Origin: Rhodoplanes serenus | Lineage (GTDB): Bacteria; Pseudomonadota; Alphaproteobacteria; Rhizobiales; Xanthobacteraceae | Assembly (NCBI GenBank): GCA_945897515.1 | Contig: CAMDFO010000003.1 | Coordinates: 50,777-114,776, forward strand | Reading direction: 5' to 3' | Length of the DNA: 64,000 nucleotides | Shown: positions 37,093 through 49,057 of the stretch, in pieces | How positions within the stretch are numbered: the stretch's first letter is position 1 | How the letters are laid out: each line of letters opens with the position of its first letter | Notes under the pieces: generated by a model | Told to the model about the DNA's origin: nothing | What the model saw: only the letters and a program-made list of their open reading frames with translations | Databases searched by the model: none | Translations under genes and position numbers: made by a program

Positions 37093-38031
37093 ATGTCAGC
37101 GCAGGCCGGCCATGAACTGGAGCAGCGCGTCGCCGCGGTGCGCCGCTTCAACCGCTTCTACACCCAGCACATCGGCGTGCTGGGCGACGGCTGGCTGGAC
37201 AGCAGCTTCTCGCTGACCGAAGCGCGTGTGCTCTACGAAATCACGCAACGGGAAGCCGCCACCGCCAGCGACATCACGCGCGAGCTTGGCCTCGACCCCG
37301 GCTATCTCAGCCGCATCCTCCGCCGCTTCGAAAAACGCGGGCTGATCCGCAGGCAGGTCTCGCCGGCCGATGCACGGCAGAGCTTCCTGTCGATCACGGC
37401 CGCAGGACGGAAGGCGTTCGCACCGCTGGAGGCGCGCACCAGAGAGCAAGTCGGTGCGGTGCTGGGCCGGCTCGACCCGCCGCAACAAGACCGCCTGGTC
37501 GATGCCTTGCAAACCGTCGAGGCGCTGCTCGATGCAGCACCGAATTCCAAAGCCACCATCGTGCTGCGCCAGCCGCGGCCCGGCGACTTCGGCTGGATCG
37601 TCGCGCGCCACGCTGTCCTCTACGCGCAAGAATACCAGTGGGCCGGCACATTCGAGGGGCTATGCGCGCAGATCGTCGCCGACTTCGTCAACAACTACGA
37701 CCCGCAGCGCGAACGCTGTTGGATCGCCGAGGTCGACGGCCGGAATGCCGGATCGGTGTTTCTGGTGAAGGATTCCGACGAGGTCGCCCGCCTGCGCCTG
37801 CTCCTGGTCGAGCCCTCGGCGCGCGGTCTCGGCATCGGCATGCGGCTGACCGACGAATGCGTGAGCTTCGCGCGCGCCTGCGGCTATCGCAGGATCACAC
37901 TATGGACCCACGGCGTGCTCACCGCCGCCCGCCACGTCTATCGCAAGGCCGGGTTCTCCCTCACGTCGAGCGAACCGAAGCATAGCTTCGGCCAGGACGT
38001 CGTCAGTGAACATTGGGATTTGACGCTGTAG
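37093..38031 (+). CDS. MarR-type HTH / GNAT acetyltransferase fusion
   Basis: N-terminal LTEARVLYEITQREAATASDITRELGLDPGYLSRILRRFEKRGLI; C-terminal LRLLLVEPSARGLGIGMRLTDECVSFARACGYRRITLWT. Confidence 0.92.
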   Translation: MSAQAGHELEQRVAAVRRFNRFYTQHIGVLGDGWLDSSFSLTEARVLYEITQREAATASDITRELGLDPGYLSRILRRFEKRGLIRRQVSPADARQSFLSITAAGRKAFAPLEARTREQVGAVLGRLDPPQQDRLVDALQTVEALLDAAPNSKATIVLRQPRPGDFGWIVARHAVLYAQEYQWAGTFEGLCAQIVADFVNNYDPQRERCWIAEVDGRNAGSVFLVKDSDEVARLRLLLVEPSARGLGIGMRLTDECVSFARACGYRRITLWTHGVLTAARHVYRKAGFSLTSSEPKHSFGQDVVSEHWDLTL

Positions 38032-38067
38032 TTCGATCTCTCTCCGAGAAGAACCATGCTCTATCCC

Positions 38068-38149
38068 CGTCATGGCCGGGCTTGTCCCGGCCATCTACGT
38101 CTTCCTTGCAGCCAAGACGTGGATGCCCGGCACAAGGCCGGGCATGACG
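38068..38149. repeat. Bradyrhizobiaceae-type palindromic intergenic repeat (canonical copy)
   Basis: CGTCATGGCCGGGCTTGTCCCGGCCAT...ATGCCCGGCACAAGGCCGGGCATGACG. Confidence 0.75.
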
Positions 38150-38178
38150 CCTCCCGATTGGTACAACGTTGCGGAATC

Positions 38179-38742
38179 CTAAGCCGTCGCGCCCTGGGCC
38201 TTCGGCCGCCGCAGGTGCTCGTCGAGCCGGGGCATCAACTCGACGAAGTTGCATGGCCTGAAGCGATAATCGAGCTGGTTCACCAGGATTTCGTCCCAGG
38301 CGTCACGGCAGGCGCCTGGCGAACCCGGCACGCAGAAGATGAAGGTCGAGTTAGCGACGCCCGCGGTGGCGCGCGACTGGATCGTCGACGAGCCGATCTT
38401 CGGATAGCTCACCATGTGAAACGCAGTCGAAAAGCCGTCCATGCGCTTTTCAAACAGCGGCTCGGCGGCTTCCGGCGTCACGTCGCGGCCGGTGAAGCCG
38501 GTACCGCCGGTCGAGATGACGACGTCGATCGCCGGATCGGCGATCCAGGCGCGGAGCTGGGCGCGGATTTTCTCGACGTCGTCCGGGACGATGGCGCGGC
38601 CGGCGACGGCGTGGCCGGCTTTTTCGATGCGCTCGGCGAGCGTCGAGCCGGACTTGTCGTCGGCCAGGCTGCGCGTGTCGGAAACCGTGAGCACCGCGAT
38701 CTTGAGCGGAATGAATTGTCGGTTCTGGTCGATGCCGGGCAT
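38179..38742 (-). CDS. moaB: Molybdenum cofactor biosynthesis protein B
   Basis: IAVLTVSDTRSLADDKSG, DVVISTGGTGFTGRDVTPEA. Confidence 0.92.
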   Translation of the reverse strand: MPGIDQNRQFIPLKIAVLTVSDTRSLADDKSGSTLAERIEKAGHAVAGRAIVPDDVEKIRAQLRAWIADPAIDVVISTGGTGFTGRDVTPEAAEPLFEKRMDGFSTAFHMVSYPKIGSSTIQSRATAGVANSTFIFCVPGSPGACRDAWDEILVNQLDYRFRPCNFVELMPRLDEHLRRPKAQGATA

Positions 38743-38753
38743 AATTCAATCTA

Positions 38754-38868
38754 CGTCATTCCGGGGCGTGGGCGAAGCCCGCGAACCCGGAATCCAGAAC
38801 GAGGCGGCGCACTCTCTCGAATTCTTGTCTGGATTCCGGGCCCGCGCTTCGCGCGTCCCGGAATGACG
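38754..38868. repeat. Second family of intergenic palindromic repeat (CGTCATTCCGGGG...CCCGGAATGACG)
   Basis: Long imperfect inverted repeat with internal GGAATCCAGA/TCTGGATTCC. Confidence 0.7.
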
Positions 38869-38875
38869 GCAAGGG

Positions 38876-39808
38876 TTAAACCTGCCCGGCCGAGAACGTG
38901 TTGCAGGCCGCGACCCGCCCTTCCTTGTAACCGACCGTGAACCAGCGCTTGCGCTGCTCCGAGGAGCCGTGGGTGAAGCTGTCGGGCACGACGCGGCCCT
39001 GCGAGCGGCGTTGCAGCATGTCGTCGCCGATCGCCGAGGCGGTCTGCAACGCGGCGTCGATATCGCCCGGCTCGATCACCTTCCACTTCTGCTCGGCGTG
39101 ATGCGCCCAGACGCCGGCGAAGCAGTCGGCTTGCAGCTCGACCCGGACCTGGATGCGGTTGGCCTGAACCTTGTCGCCGGCGGCGCGCTGCGCCTGCTGC
39201 GCCTTCGGCAGGATGCCGAGCAGGTTCTGCACGTGATGGCCGACCTCGTGGGTGATGACATAGGCCTGGGCGAACTCGCAGGCCTTGCCGGTGCAGCCGC
39301 GGAAGCGCCGCTCCAGATCCTGGAAGAACGAGGTATCCAGATAAATCTCGCGGCTCGGCGGGCAGTAGAACGGACCCATCGCGCTCTGGGCGAAGCCGCA
39401 GGCCGATTGGGTCGAGCCTGCAAACATCACCAGCCGTGGTGCACGATAGGTCTGCCGTTCGCGCTCGAAGATCACCTTCCAGGTGGCGTCGCCGCTGCCG
39501 AGCACCGCGGCGATGAACTGCCCGGTTCGGTCCGTCGGTGCTCCGGTACGCCGCGGCTCCTGGCGGTGCGTCTCGCGATAGGGCTGTTGCTGTTGCGAAG
39601 AGCCGCCGCCTGTGAGGATTTCCGCCCCGCCGATCAGCAAACGGGGGTCGATGCCGAGCGCCCAGCCGACAAGACCGAGCACGACGACGGTTCCGATACC
39701 GAGTCCGCCGCCGCCCATGGGGAATCCGCCGCCACCACCTCCCCCGCCGCCGTCATCGCCACGCCGGTCGTCGATATTGTCGCTGCGAGGCAGCTCATCC
39801 CAGCGCAT
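38876..39808 (-). CDS. Neutral zinc metallopeptidase (YpfJ-like)
   Basis: QAYVITHEVGHHVQNLLGI, CGFAQSAMGPFYCPPSREIYLDTSFF, ELQADCFAGVWAHHAE. Confidence 0.93.
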   Translation of the reverse strand: MRWDELPRSDNIDDRRGDDGGGGGGGGGFPMGGGGLGIGTVVVLGLVGWALGIDPRLLIGGAEILTGGGSSQQQQPYRETHRQEPRRTGAPTDRTGQFIAAVLGSGDATWKVIFERERQTYRAPRLVMFAGSTQSACGFAQSAMGPFYCPPSREIYLDTSFFQDLERRFRGCTGKACEFAQAYVITHEVGHHVQNLLGILPKAQQAQRAAGDKVQANRIQVRVELQADCFAGVWAHHAEQKWKVIEPGDIDAALQTASAIGDDMLQRRSQGRVVPDSFTHGSSEQRKRWFTVGYKEGRVAACNTFSAGQV

Positions 39809-39961
39809 TGATTCTCTCCGTCGCTCGCACCCGGCAAATGTTGCCCAGTGGAAACACGTAAGTCCATCGACCAACCTGCCCGACCACACATGAACAGCGC
39901 CGAAACGGCTTGGTTCCATATGGTTTGCAACGTGTTAGCGCGCAAAAGGGCGCTTTCCTCA

Positions 39962-39977
39962 TTAACCGCATATTAAC
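39962..39977. promoter_or_regulatory. CtrA full site TTAA-CCGCATA-TTAAC upstream of ccrM
   Basis: Exact TTAA-N7-TTAAC match 82 bp upstream of the ccrM ATG. Confidence 0.7.
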
Positions 39978-40053
39978 CTTGGAAAGGCATCCTCCTGCTT
40001 GTCGGTTTGTAGGTCCCGCGTCGCCGGCCGCGTCGCCTGAGTATCAGAGTTCT

Positions 40054-41841
<1,788 letters not shown>

Positions 41842-41845
<4 letters not shown>

Positions 41846-42861
41846 CCGCCCTTCACGCCCTGGGTATTCACGTACAGCGAATAAACCGAGTGGCTCGCCG
41901 CCATGAACAGGCGGTTGCGCTTGACGCCGCCGAAACAGACGTTGGCGCAGCGCTCGGGCAGCGCGATGAAGCCGATCGGCTTGCCGGTCGGATCGAAAAT
42001 CTTCACGCCGTCCTGCTGCGCATTGCCCATGCCCCAGCCGCACCACAGGTTGCCGTCGACATCGACGCGGAAGCCGTCCGGCGTGCCGCCCGGTTCGGCG
42101 TTGATGAACGCCCGTTTGTTGGCAAGCTTGGTGCCGTTGTCTGTGACATCAAAAACCTGGATGACGCGCGGATTGAGCGCGGCCTCGACCACGTAGAGCT
42201 TCGACTCGTCGGGCGAGAACGCCAGCCCGTTCGGCCGATTGATATCGCCGGTCGCGACCGTCAACTGTCCATTCTTGTCGAGCCGATAAACGTTGGTCGG
42301 CAATTCCGGCGTGGCGGTGTGTCCCTCGTAGTTGCCGAGGATGCCGAACGGCGGATCGGTGAACCAGATCGAGTCGTCGGACTTCACCACCACGTCGTTC
42401 GGCGAATTCAGCGGCTTGCCCTCAAACTTGTCGGCCAGCACGGTGATCGTGCCGTCGTACTCGGTGCGCGTCAGGCGCCGCGTGTCATGCTCGCAGGTGA
42501 CGAGGCGGCCCTGGCGGTCGCGGGTGTTGCCGTTGGCGTTGTTCGAGGGCTTGCGGAATACGCTCACGCGGCCGGTCTCCTCGTCCCAGCGCAGGATGCG
42601 GTTGTTCGGAATGTCGCTCCACAGCAGGTAACGCCCGTCGCCGAAATAGACCGGACCCTCGTTCCATCGCGTGCCGGTGGCGATCCGCTCCACGCCCGCA
42701 AGCCCGAGGCGGTACTTGTTGAAGCTCGGATCGAGCACCTGAACGGAGGGATCGGGATAACGCTCGCTCGGCTCCCAACGGCCGAACGCCGATTGGGTCA
42801 TGGTGATCGCGGCCGCGGCTGCGGTCGCGCCGGTCAGCATGTCGCGCTTGGTGATTGGCAT
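41842..42861 (-). CDS. SMP-30/gluconolactonase family protein with signal sequence
   Basis: [57 protein letters not shown]. Confidence 0.92.
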
Positions 42862-42937
42862 GATGTCGCTCCCCAGTGATACGCGGGCCGTTGGCCGGCC
42901 GCGTTTGCTTGAGATTAGCATTTCCGGGGAGCGGAAA

Positions 42938-43891
42938 TCAGCCGCCCAACGTCGCGCCTTGGGTGTTCACATACAGCGCGTAGATCGAGTGGCTCGCCGT
43001 CATGAACAGCCGGTTGCGCTTGGGTCCGCCGAAGCAGACGTTGGCGGCGCGCTCGGGCAGGCTGATGTGACCGATCGGCTGGCCCTGCGGATTGAAGATA
43101 CGCACGCCGTCGAGCTCGGCCGAACCCATGCCCCAGCCGCACCACAGGTTGCCGTCGATATCGACGCGGAAGCCGTCCGGCACCTCGTCTTTCTCGCACT
43201 TCACCAGCATGCGGCCGTTGGCCAGCGTGGCGCCGTCGCCGGTCACGTCGAACGCATAGATCGCGCGCAGACCGGGCTGGCTCTCGATGACGTAGAGGAT
43301 TTTCTCGTCGGGCGAGAACGCCAGGCCGTTGGGACGCGTGACCGTCCCCTCGTTGACCACGGTTGCCTTCCCGGTCTTGCCGTCGAGGCGATAGACCCGT
43401 TGCGGAAGCTCCTGCTCGGCGATTTCACCGTTCCAGTTGCCGGCGATGCCGGCGGTCATGTCGGTGAACCAGATCGAGTCGTCGGATTTCACCACCACGT
43501 CGTTGGGTGAACTCAGCCGCTTGCCGTCGAATTTGTCGATCAGCACGGTGATCGTGCCGTTGTACTCGGTGCGGGTGACGCGCCGGCCGTGCTCGGCGGT
43601 GACCAGCCGGCCCTGGCGGTCGCGGGTGTTGCCGTTGGCGTAGTTCGAGGGCTTGCGGAAGATCGTGGTCTGCCCTGTCTCCTCGTCCCAGCGCAGGATG
43701 CGGTTGTTGGGGATGTCGCTCCACAGCAGGCAGCGCGCGTCGCCGAAATAGACCGGCCCCTCCGCCCAGGCGTAGCCCTGCGACAGCCGCTCGACGCTCG
43801 CCAGCACCAGGCGATACTTTTCGAAGCTGGGATCGAGGATTTTCACCGCCGGATCGGGCAGGCGCTCGTTCAGTACCAAAGGCTCGGTCAT
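42938..43891 (-). CDS. SMP-30/gluconolactonase family protein, no signal sequence (paralogue)
   Basis: [57 protein letters not shown]. Confidence 0.92.
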   Translation of the reverse strand: MTEPLVLNERLPDPAVKILDPSFEKYRLVLASVERLSQGYAWAEGPVYFGDARCLLWSDIPNNRILRWDEETGQTTIFRKPSNYANGNTRDRQGRLVTAEHGRRVTRTEYNGTITVLIDKFDGKRLSSPNDVVVKSDDSIWFTDMTAGIAGNWNGEIAEQELPQRVYRLDGKTGKATVVNEGTVTRPNGLAFSPDEKILYVIESQPGLRAIYAFDVTGDGATLANGRMLVKCEKDEVPDGFRVDIDGNLWCGWGMGSAELDGVRIFNPQGQPIGHISLPERAANVCFGGPKRNRLFMTASHSIYALYVNTQGATLGG

Positions 43892-44025
43892 GGTTTCTCC
43901 CCCGCGCGGCTTCGATGGGCCGCTGTCGGGGCGGAGCATAGCAGGGCTGCGGGCCTACGCACCGACCGTGCGCGCATCCCTGGCTATGCTATAGTGCCGG
44001 TCGAAACCTTTCGGGAACGCCCACC

Positions 44026-44946
44026 ATGCAGCAGCAAACCTTCGATCGCGCCGCCGAAGACCTCGGCAACTCGATCCACCTTGAGCACGTCAACGTCACG
44101 ATCCCGGACCAGCGCATCGCGTCGCTGTTCTACGGCGCAGGCCTCGGGCTGACGCGCGATCCCTTCATGATGGCGGCCGACACCAATATGTGGATGAACG
44201 CGGGCCGCAGTCAGTTCCATCTGCCAAGCGGCGATCCGCAGGTGCTGCGCGGCCATACTGGCTTGGTGATCCCCGGCCGTGGGGCTCTGCTTAATCGCCT
44301 TTCGGGCGTGCAGAAGCGGCTTGAAGGCACCAAGTTCGGATTCAGTGAGCACAACGACCACGTCGAAGCGATGTGCCCCTGGGGCAATCGCTATCGCGTC
44401 TACGAGCCGGACGCCGCGCGCTTCGGGCGGATCAATCTCGGCATCCCGTATGTCGAGTTCGACGTCCCGGTCGGCACCGCCAAGGGCATCGTTAATTTCT
44501 ATCGGCAGATGATCGACGTACCGGCGACCGTGATGAACGGCGACGGCACCACGGCGCGCGTAACCGTCGGCAAGCAGCAATACATGCAGTTCCGCGAAAC
44601 CGACAAGCCGCAGCCCGAGTACGACGATCACCACGTGCAGATCTACGTCGTGAACTTCTCTGGGCCCTACAAGCGACTCGGCGAGCGCGGCCTCGTCAGC
44701 AAAGAGGACAACCAGTACCAATACCGTTTCCGGGACCTAATCGATCCCGATACCGGCAAGCACCTGTTCACCATCGAGCATGAGGTGCGAAGCCTCACGC
44801 ATCCGATGTGCCTGCGCCAGCTCGTCAACCGCAATCCGGCCGTCACCAACCGCAACTACGCGGCGGGCTACGACCAGATGCATTGGGCGATGGACCCGGA
44901 GCAGTACGACAGCCAGCCGGACCGCCGCGCCAATCCGATGAACTGA
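44026..44946 (+). CDS. VOC-superfamily (dioxygenase-like) protein, unknown substrate
   Basis: LEHVNVTIPDQRIASLFYGAGLGLTRDPFMM and a second half YVEFDVPVGTAKGIVNFYRQMIDVPAT. Confidence 0.65.
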   Translation: MQQQTFDRAAEDLGNSIHLEHVNVTIPDQRIASLFYGAGLGLTRDPFMMAADTNMWMNAGRSQFHLPSGDPQVLRGHTGLVIPGRGALLNRLSGVQKRLEGTKFGFSEHNDHVEAMCPWGNRYRVYEPDAARFGRINLGIPYVEFDVPVGTAKGIVNFYRQMIDVPATVMNGDGTTARVTVGKQQYMQFRETDKPQPEYDDHHVQIYVVNFSGPYKRLGERGLVSKEDNQYQYRFRDLIDPDTGKHLFTIEHEVRSLTHPMCLRQLVNRNPAVTNRNYAAGYDQMHWAMDPEQYDSQPDRRANPMN

Positions 44947-45116
44947 GCCGGCCGTGGCGGCGGCAAAAGCGAACTGACCAAGGTCTCGAATTGTTAAGTT
45001 GATCGGTTTCTATCGCACCGCCGGCAAGGCAAACTAACGCGACAGACTTCCGCGCGGGACCTGTGGCGGCCGCGATCCCGCAGTCGGGGGTTGCGCGCCT
45101 CATCTCGAGGATACCG

Positions 45117-45737
45117 ATGATCGATTGCTACACTTGGACGACGGACAACGGCTACAAGCCGCGCATGATGCTTGAGGAGGCGGGACTTCCGCACAAAATT
45201 ATCCCGGTCAATATCCGGGAGAAGGCGCAGATGTCGCCGGAGTTCCTAAAGATCAGTCCGGGACACAAGATACCGGCGATCGTCGATCACGACGGTCCGG
45301 GAGGCGCGACCGTCTCGATCTGTGAATCTGGCGCAATCTTCAAGTATCTCGGGGAGAAATCCGGCAAATTCTATCCGAGCGATCCGGTCACTCGCGTCAA
45401 AGTCGATCAATGGCTGTTCTACGGCTCCGCGACCTTTACGACGCTATCGCAGCAGTTCGGCCATTGGGTGGTGCGCAATCCGGAGAAGGTGCCGCCCGCG
45501 CAAAAGCACTATGACGCGGTCCTGCGCGACATGCTGAGCACGCTCGACCGGCATCTCGCTTCAAACGAATATTTCGCGGGCGCTTACTCGATCGCCGACA
45601 TGACGATGTATTCGGACGTACACCTCCATGGCGTGAAAGACATCGGCCTTTCCGCTTATCCCAACCTGAAACGCTGGCATGACGCGATCGAAGCGCGCCC
45701 CGCGATTCAGCGCGCCTGGGGACCTTTTCCAAGCTGA
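45117..45737 (+). CDS. Glutathione S-transferase (YfcG/Ure2-like)
   Basis: MIDCYTWTTDNGYKPRMMLEEAGLPHKIIPVNI, SICESGAIFKYLGEK, YSIADMTMY. Confidence 0.9.
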   Translation: MIDCYTWTTDNGYKPRMMLEEAGLPHKIIPVNIREKAQMSPEFLKISPGHKIPAIVDHDGPGGATVSICESGAIFKYLGEKSGKFYPSDPVTRVKVDQWLFYGSATFTTLSQQFGHWVVRNPEKVPPAQKHYDAVLRDMLSTLDRHLASNEYFAGAYSIADMTMYSDVHLHGVKDIGLSAYPNLKRWHDAIEARPAIQRAWGPFPS

Positions 45738-45749
45738 CGCGCGGCAGCG

Positions 45750-46100
45750 CTACTGCGCCGCCGTCACCTGAATCTCGATCATCTTCGCCGGCGATTGCAG
45801 CCGCGCCTCGATGCACGCGCGCGCCGGACACGAGCCTGCCACCACCCAGGCGTCCCACACCTTGTTGAACTCGTCGACCACGCGGATGTCCTGCAGCCAG
45901 ATCACCGCCTGCAACAGCTTCGACTTGTCGGTGCCGCCCTGCTTGAGCAGTGCGTCGATCCGGTCGAGGATTTCCTGGGTCTGCTCGCCCACGCTCTTGC
46001 CCACATTCTTCTCGGCGGTCAGCCCCGCAAGATAGACCGTGTCGCCGTGCACCACGACGCGGCTCATGCGCGGACCGTTCTCGAAGCGTTGGATCGTCAT
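45750..46100 (-). CDS. RidA/YjgF family protein
   Basis: RFENGPRMSRVVVHGDTVYLAGLTAEKNVGKSVGEQTQEILDRIDALL, CPARACIEARL. Confidence 0.93.
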   Translation of the reverse strand: MTIQRFENGPRMSRVVVHGDTVYLAGLTAEKNVGKSVGEQTQEILDRIDALLKQGGTDKSKLLQAVIWLQDIRVVDEFNKVWDAWVVAGSCPARACIEARLQSPAKMIEIQVTAAQ

Positions 46101-46195
46101 GTCATTTCCTCCCGATTGATTTCATTGCGGAGCCTGCGGCGCGGCGTAGGATGATGATTGAAGCGTGCCCCACCCATTACGAGGCGGGCGCGCAG

Positions 46196-46231
46196 GAATA
46201 TTCAAGAGAATATTCAAGAGCGAATTCAAGG
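46196..46231. repeat. 12-bp tandem repeat, 3 units (GAATATTCAAGA x2 + GCGAATTCAAGG)
   Basis: Directly visible 14 bp upstream of the Bug SBP GTG start. Confidence 0.8.
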
Positions 46232-46244
46232 GAGGAATTGCTCC

Positions 46245-47210
46245 GTGACGAAAATGCTAGGTGTCCTGGTCGCGCTTGTGCTCGGCTTCGTGGCGGTCGG
46301 GACTGCGGGCGCGCAAACCTTCCCTAACCGACCGCTCCGCATCGTCATGGGTTTCGGGCCCGGCGGCTTCGCCGACATCACCATGCGACTCCTGGGGCAA
46401 AAGCTCACCGAGATCACCGGCCAGCAGGTGGTGATCGAGAACCGGCCGAGCGCCGGCGGCATGATCGCCGCGGCCGCGGTCTCGTCCACGGCGCCGGACG
46501 GCTACACCCTGTTCGTGCTGTCCAGCGCCGTCACCATCGCTCAATCGCTTTTGAAAACCATGCCGTTCGATCCCAGGACCGCGTTTGCGCCGGTGTCGAC
46601 TGCGGCCTATTTCGATCTCCTTATCCTCACCAAGGGCGACTCGCCGCTCCGCAGCATCGAAGACGTATTGGCGCTGGCGCGGACCGACCCCGCCAAGTTC
46701 AACATCGGCACCGTGGTTCCAGGCAGCACACAGAACGTCACCGCGGAACTACTTCGCTCCGTGACCAGCATTCCGATGACCATCGTCCCCTATCGCAGCA
46801 CGCCCGAGGTGATGACCGCGCTCATTCGCGGCGACATCCAGATCGCGGTGGACTCCTACGCCGCGCTCAAGGCGCCGATCGACGCCGGGCAGGTCCGCGC
46901 CGTCGCCGGCACCGGCGATGTCCGCTCGCCCCGGCTACCGGACGTGCCGACCTTGAAGGAAAAGGGCATCAACGCCGAAGTGGTCGGATGGAACGCGCTG
47001 GTGGTGCCGGCGGCGACGCCGCCCGAGACCGTCGCGCTGCTCAACCGGCACATCAACACGGCGGTGGCGACGCCGGAATTCCGCCAGCGCATGCTCGATT
47101 TCGGCACTCTCGCCAAGGGCAGCACGCCTGAGGAGATGCGCGCGCGGATCGTGGCCGACATCGACAAATGGGCCGCCGTTATCAAGCAAGCCGGCATCGA
47201 ACCGCGCTGA
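46245..47210 (+). CDS. Bug/TctC family substrate-binding protein (3)
   Basis: TFPNRPLRIVMGFGPGGFADITMRLLGQKLTEITGQQVVIENRPSAGGMIAA; GGAGG before GTG. Confidence 0.92.
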   Translation: MTKMLGVLVALVLGFVAVGTAGAQTFPNRPLRIVMGFGPGGFADITMRLLGQKLTEITGQQVVIENRPSAGGMIAAAAVSSTAPDGYTLFVLSSAVTIAQSLLKTMPFDPRTAFAPVSTAAYFDLLILTKGDSPLRSIEDVLALARTDPAKFNIGTVVPGSTQNVTAELLRSVTSIPMTIVPYRSTPEVMTALIRGDIQIAVDSYAALKAPIDAGQVRAVAGTGDVRSPRLPDVPTLKEKGINAEVVGWNALVVPAATPPETVALLNRHINTAVATPEFRQRMLDFGTLAKGSTPEEMRARIVADIDKWAAVIKQAGIEPR

Positions 47211-47229
47211 CCTGGAACGACCGGACCAC

Positions 47230-48042
47230 ATGCCCGCTCCGATGATCATCGACGCACACGTTCATGTCTTTACGCAAGACATGCCGCTGATCGACAACCC
47301 GCGCCACGCGCCGAAATACGGCTTCACCCACGAGCAGCTCATCGCCACCATGGACGCGCATGGCGTCGAGCGCGCCGTCATCGCCGCGGCAAGTCCGTGG
47401 GGCGACTACAACGACTACACCATCGAAGCGCTGCGCCAGCAGCCGCGGCGGCTGCGCGGCACCATCATCTGCAAGCCGACGATCGAGCGCGTCGTGCTCG
47501 AAACCATGAGCCAGGACGGCGTCGTTGGCGTGCGCCTGCCCTTCATCAGCATGAAGCAACTGCCCGACATCACGACCTTCGAATACCGCAGCTTCTTCCG
47601 CCGCCTTGCCGATCTCGACTGGCACGTGCACCTGCACACCGAAGGCGAGAACCTGCCGTTCTTCATCCCGAAGATCGAGGACTCCGGCGTCAAGCTGGTC
47701 ATCGACCATCTCGGCCGACCCGATCCAAAGACCGGCGTCAACGGCGACGGCTTCAAGGCCATGCTGCGCTCGGTCGAAAAGGGCCGCACCTGGGTGAAGA
47801 TGTCCGCCGGCTACCGGCTCGGCGCCGCAGCACCTGACTATGCGCGCGAACTGGTGCGCAGCGCCGGACCCGAGCGGCTGGTATGGGCCAGCGATTGTCC
47901 GTTCGTCGGACATGAAAACCAGTTCAGCTATCAATCGACCATCGACTGGCTCAATGATGCCGTGCCCGACGAGACAACGCGCGCCGCGATCTTTGGCCGG
48001 ACCGCACTGCAATTGTACTTTGGCGAGGAGCCGCAATCATGA
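47230..48042 (+). CDS. Amidohydrolase 2 family metal-dependent hydrolase
   Basis: MIIDAHVHVFTQDMP, LHTEGENLPFF, LVIDHLGRPDP, ERLVWASDCPFVGHE. Confidence 0.9.
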   Translation: MPAPMIIDAHVHVFTQDMPLIDNPRHAPKYGFTHEQLIATMDAHGVERAVIAAASPWGDYNDYTIEALRQQPRRLRGTIICKPTIERVVLETMSQDGVVGVRLPFISMKQLPDITTFEYRSFFRRLADLDWHVHLHTEGENLPFFIPKIEDSGVKLVIDHLGRPDPKTGVNGDGFKAMLRSVEKGRTWVKMSAGYRLGAAAPDYARELVRSAGPERLVWASDCPFVGHENQFSYQSTIDWLNDAVPDETTRAAIFGRTALQLYFGEEPQS

Positions 48043-49016
48043 CATCCGCAATGAAATGCATGGGACTCATTTTGGCTGCGCTCGGTCTCGTCGTCGCAAG
48101 CGGCGGCACGAGCTTCGCGCAATATCCCGACCGTCCGATCCGGCTGATCCTGCCGTTCCCGGCGGGCGGCACCGTCGATCTGGTGGCGCGGCTGGTCACG
48201 GCGAAAATGTCGGAGGACCTCGGCCGCTCGTTCATCATTGACAACCGCTCCGGCGCCGGCGGCGTGCTCGCGGCGGACGCCACCGCCAAGGCTGCGCCCG
48301 ACGGCTACACCATCCTGCTGACCACGCCGAACCACACCATCGGCGCCGCGATCAACCCCAAGCTGCCGTACGACACCGAGAAGGATTTTGCGCCGGTCTC
48401 GATCGTGGCCGCGGTGCCCGAGCTTCTGGTGAGCCATCCGGGCGCGCCGTTCGCCGACTTTCGCAGCTTCGTCGACTACGCCAAGAAGAATCCCGGCAAG
48501 CTGAACTATTCCTCGGCCGGCATCGGCACGCTGCCGCATGTCACCACCGAAATGATGCTGCGCGGGCTCGGCATCCAGGTCGCGCACATTCCCTATCGCG
48601 GCGCGGCGCCGGCGATGACCGACCTGCTGTCCGGCGTGGTGCAGCTCAAGATGGACACCTACGCCACCGGCAATCCCCACGTCGTCGCCGGCAAGCTGCG
48701 CGCGCTGGCCTATGCCAACCTCTCCCGCTCCCCGCTGATGCCGGACGTTCCCACGGTCGCGGAAATGGGCCTGCCCGGTTACGAGGGCATCCTCTGGATT
48801 GGCATGATCGCGCCGGCCGGAACGCCGAAGGCCATCGTCGACCGGCTCGCCGCCGCATCCGCCCGCGCCGTCGCCACGCCGGAGCTGCGCGCGCGCTTCT
48901 TGAAGGACGGCATCGATCCGGTCGGGAACACGCCGGAGGAGTTCTCCGCAAAGATTGCCCGCGAATTGGTGCAGTGGCGCGAACTGGTGAAGGCTTCCAA
49001 CATCAAGCCGGAGTAA
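48039..49016 (+). CDS. Bug/TctC family substrate-binding protein (4)
   Basis: QYPDRPIRLILPFPAGGTVDLVARLVTAKM...DNRSGAGGVLAADATAKAAPDGYT; ATGA overlap with the preceding hydrolase. Confidence 0.93.
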   Translation: MTSAMKCMGLILAALGLVVASGGTSFAQYPDRPIRLILPFPAGGTVDLVARLVTAKMSEDLGRSFIIDNRSGAGGVLAADATAKAAPDGYTILLTTPNHTIGAAINPKLPYDTEKDFAPVSIVAAVPELLVSHPGAPFADFRSFVDYAKKNPGKLNYSSAGIGTLPHVTTEMMLRGLGIQVAHIPYRGAAPAMTDLLSGVVQLKMDTYATGNPHVVAGKLRALAYANLSRSPLMPDVPTVAEMGLPGYEGILWIGMIAPAGTPKAIVDRLAAASARAVATPELRARFLKDGIDPVGNTPEEFSAKIARELVQWRELVKASNIKPE

Positions 49017-49057
49017 TCCGAGCTACGTTTCGCAAATCCCAACGAAAGAACTGCCGC

